This document shows, in pieces, positions 12,565 through 25,333 of a stretch of 64,000 bases of DNA. The notes under the pieces were generated by a model, which saw nothing but the letters and a program-made list of their open reading frames with translations, did not search any database and was not told the origin of the DNA. Numbering within the stretch: the stretch's first letter is position 1; every line of letters begins with the position of its first letter. The DNA is from Daphnia carinata (lineage: Eukaryota; Arthropoda; Branchiopoda; Diplostraca; Daphniidae): the NCBI RefSeq assembly GCF_022539665.2, contig NC_081338.1:2542001-2606000 (forward strand), written 5' to 3'. A program made the position numbers and the translations under genes.

Positions 12565-15238
12565 CTAGTGGCCCTCTCCCCCCCCCCCTTCTCCTCTCGC
12601 CGTGTTATGTACAGGTGAGAAGAAGCCGAGGTTCAGAGACGAGTCCTTCACTTTGAAGAGGAACCCACATTTTTGCCTCTTTTTCTTTTCTTTCGACCTG
12701 CTTTTCATCTTTCAAAAAAAAAAACAAAAAAAAAACATTGGTACTGTATAGCTCATTAGTATTCAACACCGTTTGCCAACGCGCAACGGTACACTGTTTG
12801 TGACTTCATTTCTCTTTGAATATAATAAAAAAAAAACAAAAAACAAAACAAAAACACATTGAATCTTCCCAATGAGCAAATGTTTTAGCTGATATGTTTT
12901 AAGAGATTCGTTTCAATGTTAACAAGCAAAATGACGTGTATGTATTAGCAACGTGAGTATACTCTGAACGTTGTGCACTTGTCAAGTGACCAAGGGGGGA
13001 ATGAAACAACATTTCGTTGTGGAACTTCAAGGTGAAGAAGCAACGGACCAAAGACAAGGCCGAACGGTGGGATGGCCGTTGCCATCGATCATTCAACTCT
13101 TTGTAACATTCAATGGAATGATGGAAAACGAATAAATTTGGTTGAGCGTCGAACGGCGGTGAGAGGAACGTGAACTTTGTCAAACCACTGAACCGCATAA
13201 ATGGACCAACGGGGTGTGCGGTTCGACAGCGTGTTGCGAATGATTGAACGACATCGGAATTGCAGTCGGCACTGGCTCCCACTAATCACGTTAATTCATT
13301 TCGGAAGCCAAAAAGGCCGCGTCATTCACGCACGTATCGGCAGATTCCACTTGGAATCCATCAATCACTCAACACCACAAATCCAAAAATGATTTTTTAA
13401 TAAAAGTCTTTCGACGTGATATGTAACCACGCAAAGACCGAGATTCTATTGTGAGCTATTTCAAAGTTCAATGAAATCACGGGTCTTTAATAATAATTAA
13501 AAAAAAATAATAATAATAAACTTATTGTTATTCGTTCCCGCGTGTTTCTTTTTCAGTTGTATAGCCAGTCGGTTGAATAATTAGCTTACACGAATGCCGG
13601 CCAGAAAAAAAAAAAAACAAGTTTTGGTATTTCGGACAGAGGCGAATGGGTGACATTCCATCGCTTCCTGGCTCTTAAAATCCTAAATCAAAGACAACGA
13701 CAAACAAACAAAACTTGAGATCAACTCATTTCTTGCTGTTGGACGGCTGCCATTTCGAATTGTGGCATCAGTTGAAGTGAAACGCAAGCTTTAAAGGTAT
13801 CTATATATATACATACATACATGAGAACTTTACCCGGAAGACAAATATGCCAGCCGGTGGAACTATACATAAATGCATGCGTGAACGATGGTATAAACGC
13901 ACGAACGCCAACGCTATGACACATCGTTACTTTTGAGGACGGCAAAAAAGGAGGAAATGACCGATGCTAGACGCCAGTTGCCACACACTTACGGATGGAG
14001 AAGAAGAAAAAGACCGTGGTGGTTGATTCATCGCCATCACAGCTGCGAAATAATATATGCATTTAAAAAAAAAAAAGAAAAAAAAAGAGGTTTCATTGTG
14101 CTCATATGCTACGGGATTTCGTTGTGTACTTGAACGTCGAACTGCTTTATGGAAGCAAAGAAAGACAATAGGGAAAAAAATAAATAAATAAATAAAATAT
14201 CTCTCTGGTTGTCGATGTATATAAATCAGTAGGTCGTTGACCACTTGTTGTTTTTAAAATAAAAGTCAACTTTCTTTTTGCCTTCATTGTCCCGGCTACC
14301 TGAAAAAAAAAAAAAAAATGTCTGGCATGAGTTTTTTCACCCTTTGGGCTTTTGATTTTGATTAGATCCTTAGGAAAAAAAATAATAATAATAATAGTAA
14401 AAATGTGGAACGTTTGCTATGTGCATTTCACGCATTTTAGTTTGTTTGATTTTTTTTTTTTTTTTTTTTTTTTTTAGAACTGATGAAATTTCATCCGCCC
14501 TGTTTCTCCGCCGACGGCCAAGAAACAGTGACGTCAAACGAGCTGGCATCTGGATGAGAAACCTCACCATCGTCTTTCGCGTATATTTGCGTGTATTACA
14601 ACTTACTGAATGACACCGTTCTTTACGTGTACACACAGAAAGAGTCAGAAAAAAAAAAAAAAATAAACCTCGTTTATACAACTTTGACATATCACGGTTT
14701 ATAATGGATGGGACAGTTGCTTCTGATTAACGTCCGATGATGCCAGCAGACTGAACCCATTAGATAGCTGTAAAAAATAAAAGAAAAATTGTTGCTGAAA
14801 AGTGATCATTAATGGGGAGGAGGAGGCCTTTCTATGCGTGTAGGTGACCTAAAAAGGGAAAAGAAAAAAAAATAGCGAAACAAAGGCAATTGAAGTAGCC
14901 AAGAGAACAAAAATAAAAAAAAAAAGGAGCTCATGAAGAACAAACAGGAATGAGAACCAAGAAAGAAAAAAAGAAGGCATCCGCAAACGGATCGCCATAT
15001 GTTGTGTAAAAGTCAATATGACACGTTTAGAAACACACGTGGGGTATGTACCCTAAGAAAAGAATGACTGAAAAAAAAAAATAAAAAATAAAATAAAATA
15101 AGAAGAAATTTTGGGTTTGGCTCGCATAGTTGGGAACCAGCCTGGGCCCACCACGTCCGTTTGTATGTAGACGGCTGTTCCTAACAGACGGGACATTTCT
15201 TTTTTTTTTTTTTTTTTTTTTTAAATATGACATATTGT

Positions 15239-15481
15239 TCAACTATCCAGCTGTTTTTTTTTTCTCTCTACCCTAAGGAATGATGAATGATTTAGTTGAA
15301 CGCGCTCATCTTCGCCTAGTTGCGGCCAAGTGAAATCGGGATTTTGAGGTGCATCCGGTTGGTGCAGTTGTATCACCATAATGTTCCGCCCTTCTTTTTC
15401 TTTCCTATTAACAACAAAACCACATAGCAGAAAAATGGAGAGAGTGCACAGCAATCGACTGGTAATGTCGAATTTGAACAA
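15239..15481 (-). CDS. Possible small secreted protein (weak)
   Basis: An 80-residue ORF starts with a signal-peptide-like segment (LLCTLSIFLLCGFVV, residues 10-24), followed by a polar stretch with a run of three lysines near the end. No family is recognised. It sits among long homopolymers, and no promoter or exon partner was identified. It could be a real small peptide gene, a first exon, or chance; I favour chance slightly. Confidence 0.15.
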   Translation of the reverse strand: MFKFDITSRLLCTLSIFLLCGFVVNRKEKEGRNIMVIQLHQPDAPQNPDFTWPQLGEDERVQLNHSSFLRVERKKKQLDS

Positions 15482-17637
15482 AAAAAAAAAACAAAAAAAA
15501 AAAACAGGTACATGTTGGAGAAAACTCGCTTAGCGAGCGAAAGAAGGGCATTGTCCGTCTCTGTACGTGTGTCAAAGAAGGATCAAACCCAAACGAAAAA
15601 CGCGAATATTTAGCGAAAAGTGGGTCCTATTAAAATTGCGCATAATTAGGAACTAACTAACGGTTCACTTATGCGCTGTATGTGCGCTCAAGGAAATGTA
15701 GAAATTGAAGAAACACGAGAGTTTTTTTTTATGACTTGTACGTCTCATTAGCGTGCGACTTACTATAGTGAATAACGAGTACAAAATGGCGGCCGGGTAG
15801 GTGGTCGTTGATTCCGGATGTTAATTCAGATAAAAAAAAAAAAAAAAAAAAAGAGAAAACTGCAAAATGAAGAGGATGTGAAAACTGGGAAAAAAAAAAA
15901 AAAAAAAAAAAGGTTTCGCTTCTGGAAAGATCCGTCAACTTTCACCCGAGCGTTTCCCCCCATTTCCGTGCTGTCGACACACAGGAGCGTGATGCGTCTC
16001 GAGATAAAGAAACATAAACACGTGAACTGAAACACGAGATGATTTAAGAGCACATAGCTAAGAGCGAAAACGAGACCTTAATAACGACCTGTCATTGTTT
16101 CTCCTTCGTTAACAAACGTAAATTTTTGCGAAAAAATGTAATGATGTAATGAATCTTCTTCATTGCGTCATACCGTTTATTCATGAAAAGAAATTTGCAT
16201 TAGCTTCCTAATAATGACGTGCTAAATAGCGGTGAAAAATTTCACGCGAGAAATCTCCGCATCTTTCTCGTAGAACTAGAAATGCAAATGAAAAAAACAA
16301 AAAAAAAAATCTAATTTTAAATGATATAGATTGAGAGAAAAAGAAAAAAAGGATCATCCGCTATGTTGACTACCCAATTGGGCGGGCCAGCACAGCTGGT
16401 GACGTTTCGTGTATGAAAATTTGGTGTTCGACTTGTGATGGTGGCCTGACGGTTTGTGCGGCTGTCATGGCGAAACAACAGAAGCTCGCATTTGATGGTC
16501 CGAAAAAAAAAAAAAAAAAAGAAAAGAAAAATGAAGAACGCGGAAGAGAAGATGCACGCGGAGAGGGTCACGGTGGTCGGTCGTCTAGGTGGACCGCAAC
16601 AATGCAAACCGCTTGTTTTGTCCACAGACTCTTGAAGTGTCTTCTTATTTCTCATATTCAGCAATAAATAACATTTGATTAACAATTCAATGCAGATCAG
16701 CTGCGTTTCTCGCGTTCCCGTTGTTTATTTTTAGAATCCAACGAACGATGAATGGTGTTTTAGTTTGACTCTATAAGTCAAACATTCAAAAGACAAATCG
16801 TTGTGACGTGAATGAATATTCTTGCATTTGTTTGCTTGAAAGAGGGGGGAGGGCAATGTTAAAAAAAAAAAAAAAAAACGGTGTCTGTTCAAATGACGGA
16901 ACCGAGTCATCTTGTATTCCCGTTTCTCTTTTTTCTGTGTTATCAAGCACGTATACACACACACACACATATTAGCCCGTTCCTGGTTCGCTTGTCCAGC
17001 TGCTGGCTTGACCTACTTATCGAGGAACGAAAAAAAAAATGTGTTCCCAAAGGGGACGGACATTAGGAAGAAGAAGAAAGGAAAGGAGGGACCGAAAGGA
17101 GGTGGATGAACGAGAGAGTCTATACGGAGGGTGGCAAACGAAACGGTCTAGCCGGACTGCGCTTCTTTTGGGCGGTGAGTGGCCTGATGTTGATGGCATT
17201 CCGGGTGTACAGTTTTGAAAAAAAAAAAAAAGAAAAAAAACATGGCCTCCCTCATCCCACCTGTGCTCACCACAGGACCTCCTGTTTTCTACCCCCTCTC
17301 AAATCTCCTACCACCTTCTTTTCATACCTTTTTTTTTATTATTTTAATTTTTTTTTTTTCTTTCCCCATTTCGTCTTCCATTTCTCTTAGATTTTTTACT
17401 TCGGCCCAATGTCCAGCAAAAAAAAAAAAAAAAAAAAAAATGGGTGGGTTTTGTGGGGGAAGAAAAAAAAAATAAAATGAAAAAAATAAACCCAAAAGAA
17501 AAGACGAACCAGGAGGCCGCTCTATTCGGCACGATGGGGGCCGAGACGGCCTGCGGCTAAATGGAGAAAGAGAGAGAAAAGGTAATAGATGCATACACAC
17601 ACACACGTACGTACGTTACACGGACCTACACACACAG

Positions 17638-17661
17638 ACACACACACACACACACACACAC
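17638..17661. repeat. (AC)n microsatellite
   Basis: About twelve AC units; shorter AC tracts lie directly upstream (from 17594). It lies about 0.5 kb before the start codon of the gene at 18134. Confidence 0.9.
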
Positions 17662-18133
17662 CGAAGCCGTGTGGGCATTTTCCAGCGTACCTGTGGCTTT
17701 TCTCCAGTGGGACCTGGCTCGGGTAGAAAAGCAGCTGATTCTGCCATACATTTCATCAGTCTACGACGATCTACTCGTGAAGACACTGTGCTCTCTCCAG
17801 TCCCTCGTACAATCTTCTTGATTTTTTTCGCCCACCTCGACTCGAAATTTGTGGATTTACTCCCCTTCGCTCTTTATCCATTTCGATAGCAAATCAGGTA
17901 GAGTATCTCAGCCAATTCAATTTTTAGATTGACGCTTTTTGCATTTGTCTCTCTCCCGCTCCCTTGCATTGGGTTGTGGAGTAAGCGCAAATGCCAAAAC
18001 TCCAATTCAAACGAAATGCTAATTTGCTTCTTTGTTCTTCTGATCGTTCGTTCTCTTTGGCCGTTCTGTTCATCGCAAAAAAAACAAACAAAAAACAAAC
18101 AGCTCGTCAATTCCCTCCAAAAAAAAAAAAAAG

Positions 18134-19199
18134 ATGGCCATCTCTCGCAGTGCAGCATTCGTTCTAGTGTTGATGATCGGAGCGGCGTGCGGCGCCACGC
18201 TCAGCGGCAACACCAAGCCCATCAATGGCAAGCCTTCCTTGATGGCTATCGCCAAGCAGGTCTTTGCCGATCGGGAAGGAGCCGCCGTTGAGCGACAGGC
18301 CGTCGAACAGGACAGCTACTTGGAGGCTCTCGAATACTCTCAGAACTCGGCTGCTCTCCAAGGCGAATCTGGCGGTATTGGCGGTTTCTTTCGGTAAGTT
18401 CATCACAAACTTCCTCATATTTCGATTGGCATTTTTTAATTGATTCATTTTGTTTGTTTATTTTAAAATCAAAACAGCTCCATCCAGTCTGCCGTCTCTG
18501 ATGCTGGTCTCAGCCGCGCTGGAATCGCCGCCGCTGCCGTCGCCGTCCCCTTAGTCGCCATCGGTGGTCTTGCCTTGTTGAGCCCCTTGGCCCTCGGCCG
18601 TAAGAAGCGTGACCTCGATTCCGACGGTAAGCATTTGCAATCCAATTGTTTCGAATTTGATTGACGCTCATTTTTGGACGCTCGTTTTTATTGTATTATA
18701 CAGACAGCAAACCAGATGCCGTCGATCGTCTCCGCGCTCGCGTTTCCGACATCTACACCGACGTCGTCTCCTCCGACGAGTGCATTGAGCGATTGGTCTG
18801 CGAGTTGGGCGGTGCCGCCAAGAACATCTACTACAAGGACTCCGTCATCCGGTAATTATGAACACGAGTGCACAATCTCAGTCTCATTTGGCCCTTCGTT
18901 TTCAAACGTTCAAACAAACCCGTCCATTTTTTTATTTTTGTTGTTTTCTTTAATGGTTGAATAGCTGAAAGGGAGTAACAGTAAAAAAGAAGGGATGTGT
19001 GTGAGCAAGAGTACCGTAGTGCCACATAGTAAAAAAAAAAAAAAAAAAAAAAATCCCCATGTAAAGAATGAAGTGACGCATCTTCCGGGTTGACCTCCTT
19101 TATCCGAATAGGGTCAAAGTAACGGACCGGTGCGAGCAACCTGTCTCGAACCGAGCCCGTCTCTTGGCACCCCTCCATTTAAACTCGAAAAATTCTTTT

Positions 19200-19242
<43 letters not shown>

Positions 19243-19558
19243 CCTCAAGGTCTTCTTCTTCCTCTTAACAGGAAGAAAAGGGCCTGTAGGCTTTGTTGTT
19301 TTACCTGTTTTTATTTTTTTAGAGGGCCAATTGATTACGATCATAGTGTGAAATGCTTTTGCTCCAACACAATAGCAAGTATTTATAATCATACGTTTTT
19401 TTTTTTTTCGTGTGTGTGTGTGCGATCATTTTTACAGCGTGATGAACTACTTCGCCCCTGCTTCTTACAAGAAGTACTTGACCACATTGAAGAGCGCCGC
19501 TTACACCGGTGATGTCTCCAAGTGCCGGCTCATCAAGTGCCACCCAATCGGCTTGTAA
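18134..19558 (+). CDS. Secreted or membrane protein of unknown function
   Basis: Four exons, 18134..18393, 18478..18626, 18704..18851 and 19438..19558, give 225 residues with all phases closing. The start ATG begins a clear signal peptide (AAFVLVLMIGAACGA, residues 7-21). Exon 2 encodes an Ala/Val/Leu-rich hydrophobic segment followed by a basic RKKRD site that resembles a furin-type processing site. The C-terminal part contains four cysteines in two pairs (SSDEC and RLVCELG; SKCRLIKC), suggesting two disulphides. I do not recognise the family, and function is not assigned. The coding exons are GC-richer than their surroundings, as expected of a genuine, well-expressed gene. Intron 3 (18852..19437) is unusually long here and contains a run of 39 T. 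Alternatives: a cuticle-associated protein or a processed peptide precursor; neither is demonstrated. Confidence 0.8.
19202..19240. repeat. 39-base poly-T run
   Basis: An uninterrupted run of 39 T inside intron 3 of the secreted-protein gene, followed directly by AG. It could be the reverse-strand tail of an old retrocopy or slippage-grown sequence. No element body was recognised next to it. Confidence 0.9.
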
Positions 19559-20680
19559 AGCAAAAAACAACAACAACAACAACAACATACTAACATTTTA
19601 AAATGCTCATCCGAGTGAAGTGTCAAAGAACGGACCTCGGGAAAAGCCCAGACGAGGTGCAGCGCAAGTCCCTTCTTCCCTTTATTTTTTTTTTTCAAAT
19701 TTTTTAAAAATCTCTTCGGATTTTGCAACTCTTTTCTTACTAAAAAAAACAAAACAACCCACATCGACTGACGATGACGACGATGACGGATGACGACGAC
19801 GAAGCTTTTTTAAATTATTACGTCACGAATGATGGCTTGCGTTGATCATCACCTCCAAAAATTGTTTTAAAAAAAAAAAAAGAGTTTTTTTTTTTTTTTT
19901 TGCGGGTTTTGTTTTCGATTGAAGAAGACGCTATTTACTTCTATCAACACACTTCCAGTCTCTCTTTTTATATATACATAGACACCTTTGGAGAATTTCG
20001 GCTCATTTTTTTTTTGTTTGTTTCAAACGCGACAATTTGCTTCAAAACAACCAATGACAATCGTCGAATTGATTTCTCCTCCAGACTTTTTGTTCTTCCT
20101 CCCCTCGCAATGTTTTTGGTCATTTTTAGTCTTCACCATGACGGGCGGACGTCTTCCTCTTGTTTATGTTCTCCCTGAAAACATTGAAAAAATCGGGAGC
20201 GAAAAATTGTGTGGACGAATCCACGACAACTTTGTATTCTCCCTCTTCATTTTGATATATTTATCCCGATTTTAATTCCTCATTTTTTTTTTTTTAGTTT
20301 CTTATCACAATTTTCTATCGAAGACAACGACGCATTTCGACGACCCCGACAAGCTCATGTTTCTTTCTCAATCTCCGCCCCTCCCCTTTTTCATGATTCC
20401 GGCTCACCTCTTGTATGTTTCCTTTTTTTTTTTTTTTAAATATTCCGACCTACTTGTGAAAAAAAAAAAAAAATTCAACACGATGAACGATGATTTATCA
20501 TCGAATCATCAAGTGTAAGCTGCAGGCAGCACCTTTTATCCTCTATCCCGCCCCCTCCTCGAATACTTCTCATCACATTCCATTACTTGAGAATTAATAT
20601 AATCTGTTTATTTAGTACAACCAAAAAAAAAAAAAAAAAAAACAATTGCCTTTTTTTTCGTTCACTTGTTTCCCTGCGAA

Positions 20681-20701
20681 ACACACACACACACACACAC
20701 A
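20681..20701. repeat. (AC)n microsatellite
   Basis: About ten AC units in intergenic DNA. Confidence 0.9.
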
Positions 20702-22482
20702 ACCACACGAAAATTCCGGTTCTTTTTCAAAGGTAATTTTAATTGACTCGATTACAGCTGTTGCGGACCACGCAACAAGCGGGGCCCTTTTCAAACCATT
20801 GTACACATTGTCAATTGTTTGGTTATGTTTTTTTTTTTTTACTAACGGTATTTGGGATTCTCATATATATTGGAACGCTTAGAAAAAAAAAATGGCCACC
20901 GGGCTCGTGCGGTTTATCCATTTCGGGACTGGAAGGAAGGGCTATTGGCCGAGGTCACCTCATGACGCCATTTCCTGCCTGGCTATATATAAAAACTATT
21001 TCTTTATTTTCCCTATCATTTTATGTAGCACATACAACTGCACACAACAGCGTGTTTTTTTTTGTTTTTTTTTGTTTACTGCAAATATTTTTGCGCACAA
21101 CAAAAATTAATGCCAAGGGAGTGGGTTCTCTGCCCAGATGTTGTCTGGGATCGACGTGGGAATAATACGAGTCCCTCAAAAAAAAAAAAAAAAAAAGGAG
21201 TAACCGGATGATGGAATATTTTAAATATTCCAACAGCTGAGGACGATGTTGAAAAGGAGAACACAAGGTTGATCTTTTTTTTTGTGTGTGTGTGCTTCGT
21301 TCGCAGAATATAACGGTGAAGGCTCGCATGTTGACTGGTTATGGCAAATCTAACGTGTATTTTTTTGGGGGGGTCTTTCCAGATATACGAAAAGAACCGT
21401 CATGATAGCTTGTGTCCAAGGAGACAACAGTTTTGCTGCTATATAATTCTAAAGCAAGAAAAAGAGAGGAAGCCAAAAAAAAAAAAAACAGCTGTTGTCC
21501 GAAGAACGAAGAGGTAGCCAGAGCGAAAAGAGCATCGGCATCAACAGCGGGAGGGGAGTTTTAACACTATTATATAGCGGTATCATTTCTTCTTCTTCTT
21601 CATCTTCTGCTTCTTATTTTCCTTAACCATTTTCACATTCGTGATACAGGTGAATCTGTTAACAGATCGCAGACTACCTGTTTTTGTGTGTGTGTTAAAC
21701 GCAACGCACAAAAACATCTGGACTTGTTCTGATGAATGGGAAATCCGCAGTTTGATCGTTGACCAAGCGGGAAAATTTTCGTTTCGCATAAAAACTCATC
21801 GAATATTTTATTTATTTTTTGGTTTTCTTAAATGTTGTCATGTAGGAAGAAAAAAAAAAAACAATAAAGAAAAAAAAAGTGGGGGGGGACAAATTGTATA
21901 ATTAGCCAGACGGGCAAATGGAGGAAGCATAGAAATAAAGCAAAAAAAAAAAAAAATAACGGTAGTTTTTATCCTGCCTTTTTTTCAACCAAATCCTATC
22001 ACATCGTTTCGCTTCATTCCAAGGTGGTTCGTTTTTTTTTTCTTTTTGGGTGCTTGCATAGTCAAGCTTCGACTCGTACGAGCGTTTAACGGCCACGTAT
22101 CATCAAGTAAAAATATCGTTTCTTCTCGTCGTGAGTCGAATTCCCGTTCATTTTATTTTTCAAGGACATGTTGGAAAACACGGATCATCCTTCTTTCAAT
22201 CCGATGGACGAAATAAAAATGCACAGAACGAAATAAGTTTCAAGGAGGGAAAAAAAAAAAATATATATCGGGTGTTGTATTTTGGTCTTCAGCGGGTAAA
22301 AAGATATAATTATACAACATTACATTCATTATTTTGCGTTTGATATTTTTTGTCCCGTATCGTTTTTTTTTTTTTAATTTGAATTCTTAATTTTGTTTTT
22401 TATTTTTATTGGAAATGTAACTTTTTATTGTTTTCACCTGCAGCTATCACTGAATTATTTGTAATGAAAAAAAAAAAAAGGA

Positions 22483-22508
22483 AATAATAATAATAATAAT
22501 AATAATAA
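22483..22508. repeat. (AAT)n microsatellite
   Basis: About eight AAT units following a poly-A run. Confidence 0.9.
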
Positions 22509-23170
22509 ACAATCAATCAAATTTGTAATTGTCTTCTCCTGGGGGGAAAAAACCCCGGCCGATTTGGAGGTGGCGGCCGGGTAGGCAAAACGGTGGGAGG
22601 TCAAAAGAAGAGTCTAGAAGACAAGCGTGAAACCCCAGCGTTAGATAATAAAAAATGAAAAAAGAAAAAAAAAATTTTTCTTATAATATTTATCTACAGT
22701 TGTAACAAGATCGAACTCGCCACAACACAAAATGGCAACGAGTCGTGCAACAGTGATCGATTCAAGTCGTCAGATTTGAAACGTTTACACGAAAAATAAG
22801 AAGAAAAAAAAAAAAAAAACAAAGAAAAAATCGTATTGGGTGTGGCTGAAATTGGGGAGATGAGGCAAGATGTAACCGTTAAATCAAAAAATAATAACCG
22901 AGTAAACACACATGTTACAATATTAGATGGGAGGGGGGGGGGGGACTTCTGATAATCTAGACAACTAATATTATTGTAAATTATCTGCTTTTTTAGTTTT
23001 ACCGATCAAAAGATTGATGAAACTGTAAACATAATTCGAGGCAAAGGCGATACATGTTGCAAGCACTGGGTCAGTGCAAACGAACGGCACAAGAAGGTCA
23101 CTATTAACTTGTTTTTTTTTTTTAATTAGATGTTTAACTGATTGTTTCTCTCTACGTCATTTAGGTGCCA

Positions 23171-23350
23171 TCATTCATCCTGTTTGATTCCGTCGCCGGC
23201 TAGAAGCATGGCGGCCGTTCCATCCAGGATGCCGTGAATGCGTGCAATGTGGCGCTGTAGGTCATCTTTGCGGCGAAAGAAACGGCCGCAAACGTGGCAC
23301 GGAAATCGCGGAGGCAGACCGCATTCGTAGCGCATATGCCGCATCAAGTT
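23171..23350 (-). CDS. lola-like: lola-like alternative isoform 3, terminal exon
   Basis: It begins in phase 0 after GATCAAG and supplies NLMRHMRYECG. This completes the split CCHC finger with the standard 12-residue spacing between the second Cys and the His. A second finger (FPCHVCGRFFRRKDDLQRH with H-x4-H) follows, then a short tail ending KQDE. The full isoform is 414 residues. The upstream in-frame ATG inside the intron would not give a finger. Confidence 0.87.
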   Translation of the reverse strand, partial: NLMRHMRYECGLPPRFPCHVCGRFFRRKDDLQRHIARIHGILDGTAAMLLAGDGIKQDE

Positions 23351-23636
23351 CTTGATCATTGACATTTGTTTTGTTTGTTTGTTTTCGATTGTAGAACGCA
23401 AACATAAATAAAAAACAAATGAAACAAAAAACAAAAGAAAATGTTCTTGGTCAAGCAAAACAAATAATTTCAAGAAAAACAAACAAAAAACAAAACAAAT
23501 TAATCGATTACTAAATCATTTCAATCAGATTGAAAAATAACAGTAATCATAAGAATAGTCTAAAGCCAAAAAAAAAAAAAAAAAAAAAGAAAGAAAAAAA
23601 AGAAAACTAAATTAAATAAAAAAGAACTGAATTTAC

Positions 23637-23803
23637 ATGATACGCGGCGTAGGAGCGGCCACATTGCGTGCAGACGTAACGGCCCTGCTCGTTGGGAGCG
23701 TATTTTTTCTTGCGAGCCGCGCTGTTGCTGGCCGTGTTACTTCCACCGCCGGTTCCCCTGTCTCCTGAACGCACCACTGGCGATGACGAAGACTCCTCCG
23801 AGC
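23637..23803 (-). CDS. lola-like: lola-like alternative isoform 3, first exon of cassette
   Basis: Acceptor TTAAATTACAG and phase 1 entry fit common exon 3. It encodes a Ser/Gly-rich linker, KKKYAPNEQGR, and the first half of a zinc finger (YVCTQCGRSYAAYH). It ends at a donor (CAT|GTAAAT) in the middle of the finger, which is completed by exon 23350..23171. Confidence 0.85.
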
Positions 23804-25140
23804 CTGTAATTTAACACACAAACAATGATCGCAATTTGAGAAAATGAACAATTCATTAATCATCCGTCCGTTTGATTTTTTTTTTTTTCAGCTTCCACTT
23901 GTTTCACAGAACTTCAATCGTCAAGGCCAAATAAATCAAGAATAAAAAAAAAAAAAAAACAGGTGTAAGATATCGATTATAAAAGAATCACAAAAGAAAG
24001 GCATCGATGTATTCGTAATTAGTTCGCTTTGGGTGGGGTAACAGTCAAAATGACTGGCGTCGCCATACAAAGGACGTGTCGCTTAGCACAACCAACCAAC
24101 CGATAAAGAAAAAACAAACAAAAAAATAAACAAACACGAAAACCGCGTTCGTTTCTGTGTATGTGTGTGTGCTGTAAAGTGCAAAATCAAGGCCCTAATC
24201 ACCATTAAATATCATTTACGAAAGCACGGTATCTTCGCAGGATAGGGGCATTCATCGATGCCCGTTATTTAACCATATAGGGAGGCAGAAAAGGGGCTGT
24301 CATCACGTCCGTCTTTTCCAATTACCGAATTGGAACGATTTATCCCTCAAATTCGCCCGCCAAAATAGAGAAGGGAATATTCAAAACATAAACAAAAAAA
24401 ATTACAGTTTAACCGAGAGAAAAAAAAACCCCAAACATATACTCACATAATAATTAATAATAATTAAAAAAATGCATCACAAAGAAAGGGGATGTCAGGT
24501 GTACCTCCTCCTTCTCACTCACACACACACACGCACAAACGCACAGCGTATCCTTAGAGGATCGATCAACAGACAACTTGGATTCGGGATTAATAATAAT
24601 AATGTATCGATTAAAACCGAAGTCGAATAAAAGTGGGTTAGATTGCAGCCAACAGTGGCCGTTTTTCTTAACTTTAGTCTTATGCGCGTACGACGAATGG
24701 AGGGCTATATCTTGGTTTCCCCTATGATCATATTACAAATACGTAATGGGAAGAAGAAAAAGAAGAAAAAAAAAATTAAAAATAATGACACGTTATAAGG
24801 TTTAGGAGGGCACGGAATATCATCCTTAGATCGTCACCACCACTATTATCGGTAAAGCATTTTGATAATCGGCCGGAATCACATCAGCGGAAACACAATC
24901 ATCGTTGGCCAAAGCTAAATAAACACGTGGCCATATTTTGGTACGTCCATCATCAAAAACTGGAACCAACAAAAAAAAAAAAAAAAAAGCTGAAAAAAAA
25001 TCGATCATAGCATTTATATAATTTAAGGGGAAAAAAAAGGGGTGTAAGGAAAGGTAAATGGATATCCGTTGCGGAAAAAATCGTTGAAAATGGACGGTTT
25101 GTTTAATTTTTCTTTTTCACGTAAAGATTTCCTCGTTCGC

Positions 25141-25333
25141 TCAAATGTTGACGGGCGTAAGGGGCTGGCAGTTGCTGCGGACGGCGTGGGCTCGCAGATT
25201 GGAACGGCGTCGGAACAGGCGGCCACATAGGGAACAGGCAAACTGGGGTGGCTGATCGCCGCAGTCGTAGCGCCAATGGCGTCGCAGATTGCCATACAAG
25301 TTGTATGAGCGGCCGCATCGATGGCACTCGTAC
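25141..25333 (-). CDS. lola-like: lola-like alternative isoform 2, zinc-finger exon
   Basis: Terminal exon for isoform 2. It encodes two fingers: YECHRCGRSYNLYGNLRRH with H-x4-C (CCHC), and FACSLCGRLFRRRSNLRAH with H-x5-C, so both end in cysteine. The peptide stops with LTPVNI. The exon cannot be read directly from common exon 3 (wrong phase), but fits the linker exon at 25905-26067. The acceptor is weak-looking (AAAATAAG after a poly-A stretch). Confidence 0.85.

Larger units (their letters stand above)
7161..18133. other. Gene-poor, homopolymer-rich region
   Basis: No gene could be supported in these 11 kb. The sequence is crowded with A or T runs of 10-24 bases, AC, TCT and AAT microsatellites, and short AT-rich spacers. 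Most apparent ORFs here are translated poly-A or poly-T (runs of Lys or Phe). The exception of mild interest is a minus-strand ORF at 15239-15481 beginning with a signal-peptide-like segment, listed separately. The right end must contain the promoter and 5' untranslated region of the gene starting at 18134. Confidence 0.5.
19559..23170. other. Intergenic, homopolymer-rich, no gene supported
   Basis: This holds the 3' end of the secreted-protein transcript and, further right, the 3' untranslated region of the lola-like distal isoform on the minus strand. AC (20681-20701) and AAT (22483-22508) microsatellites and many A/T runs are present. A GC-rich inverted repeat, CCCGGCC with GGCCGGG about 14 bases apart, lies near 22553-22581. 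No ORF here has a recognisable product. Confidence 0.5.
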
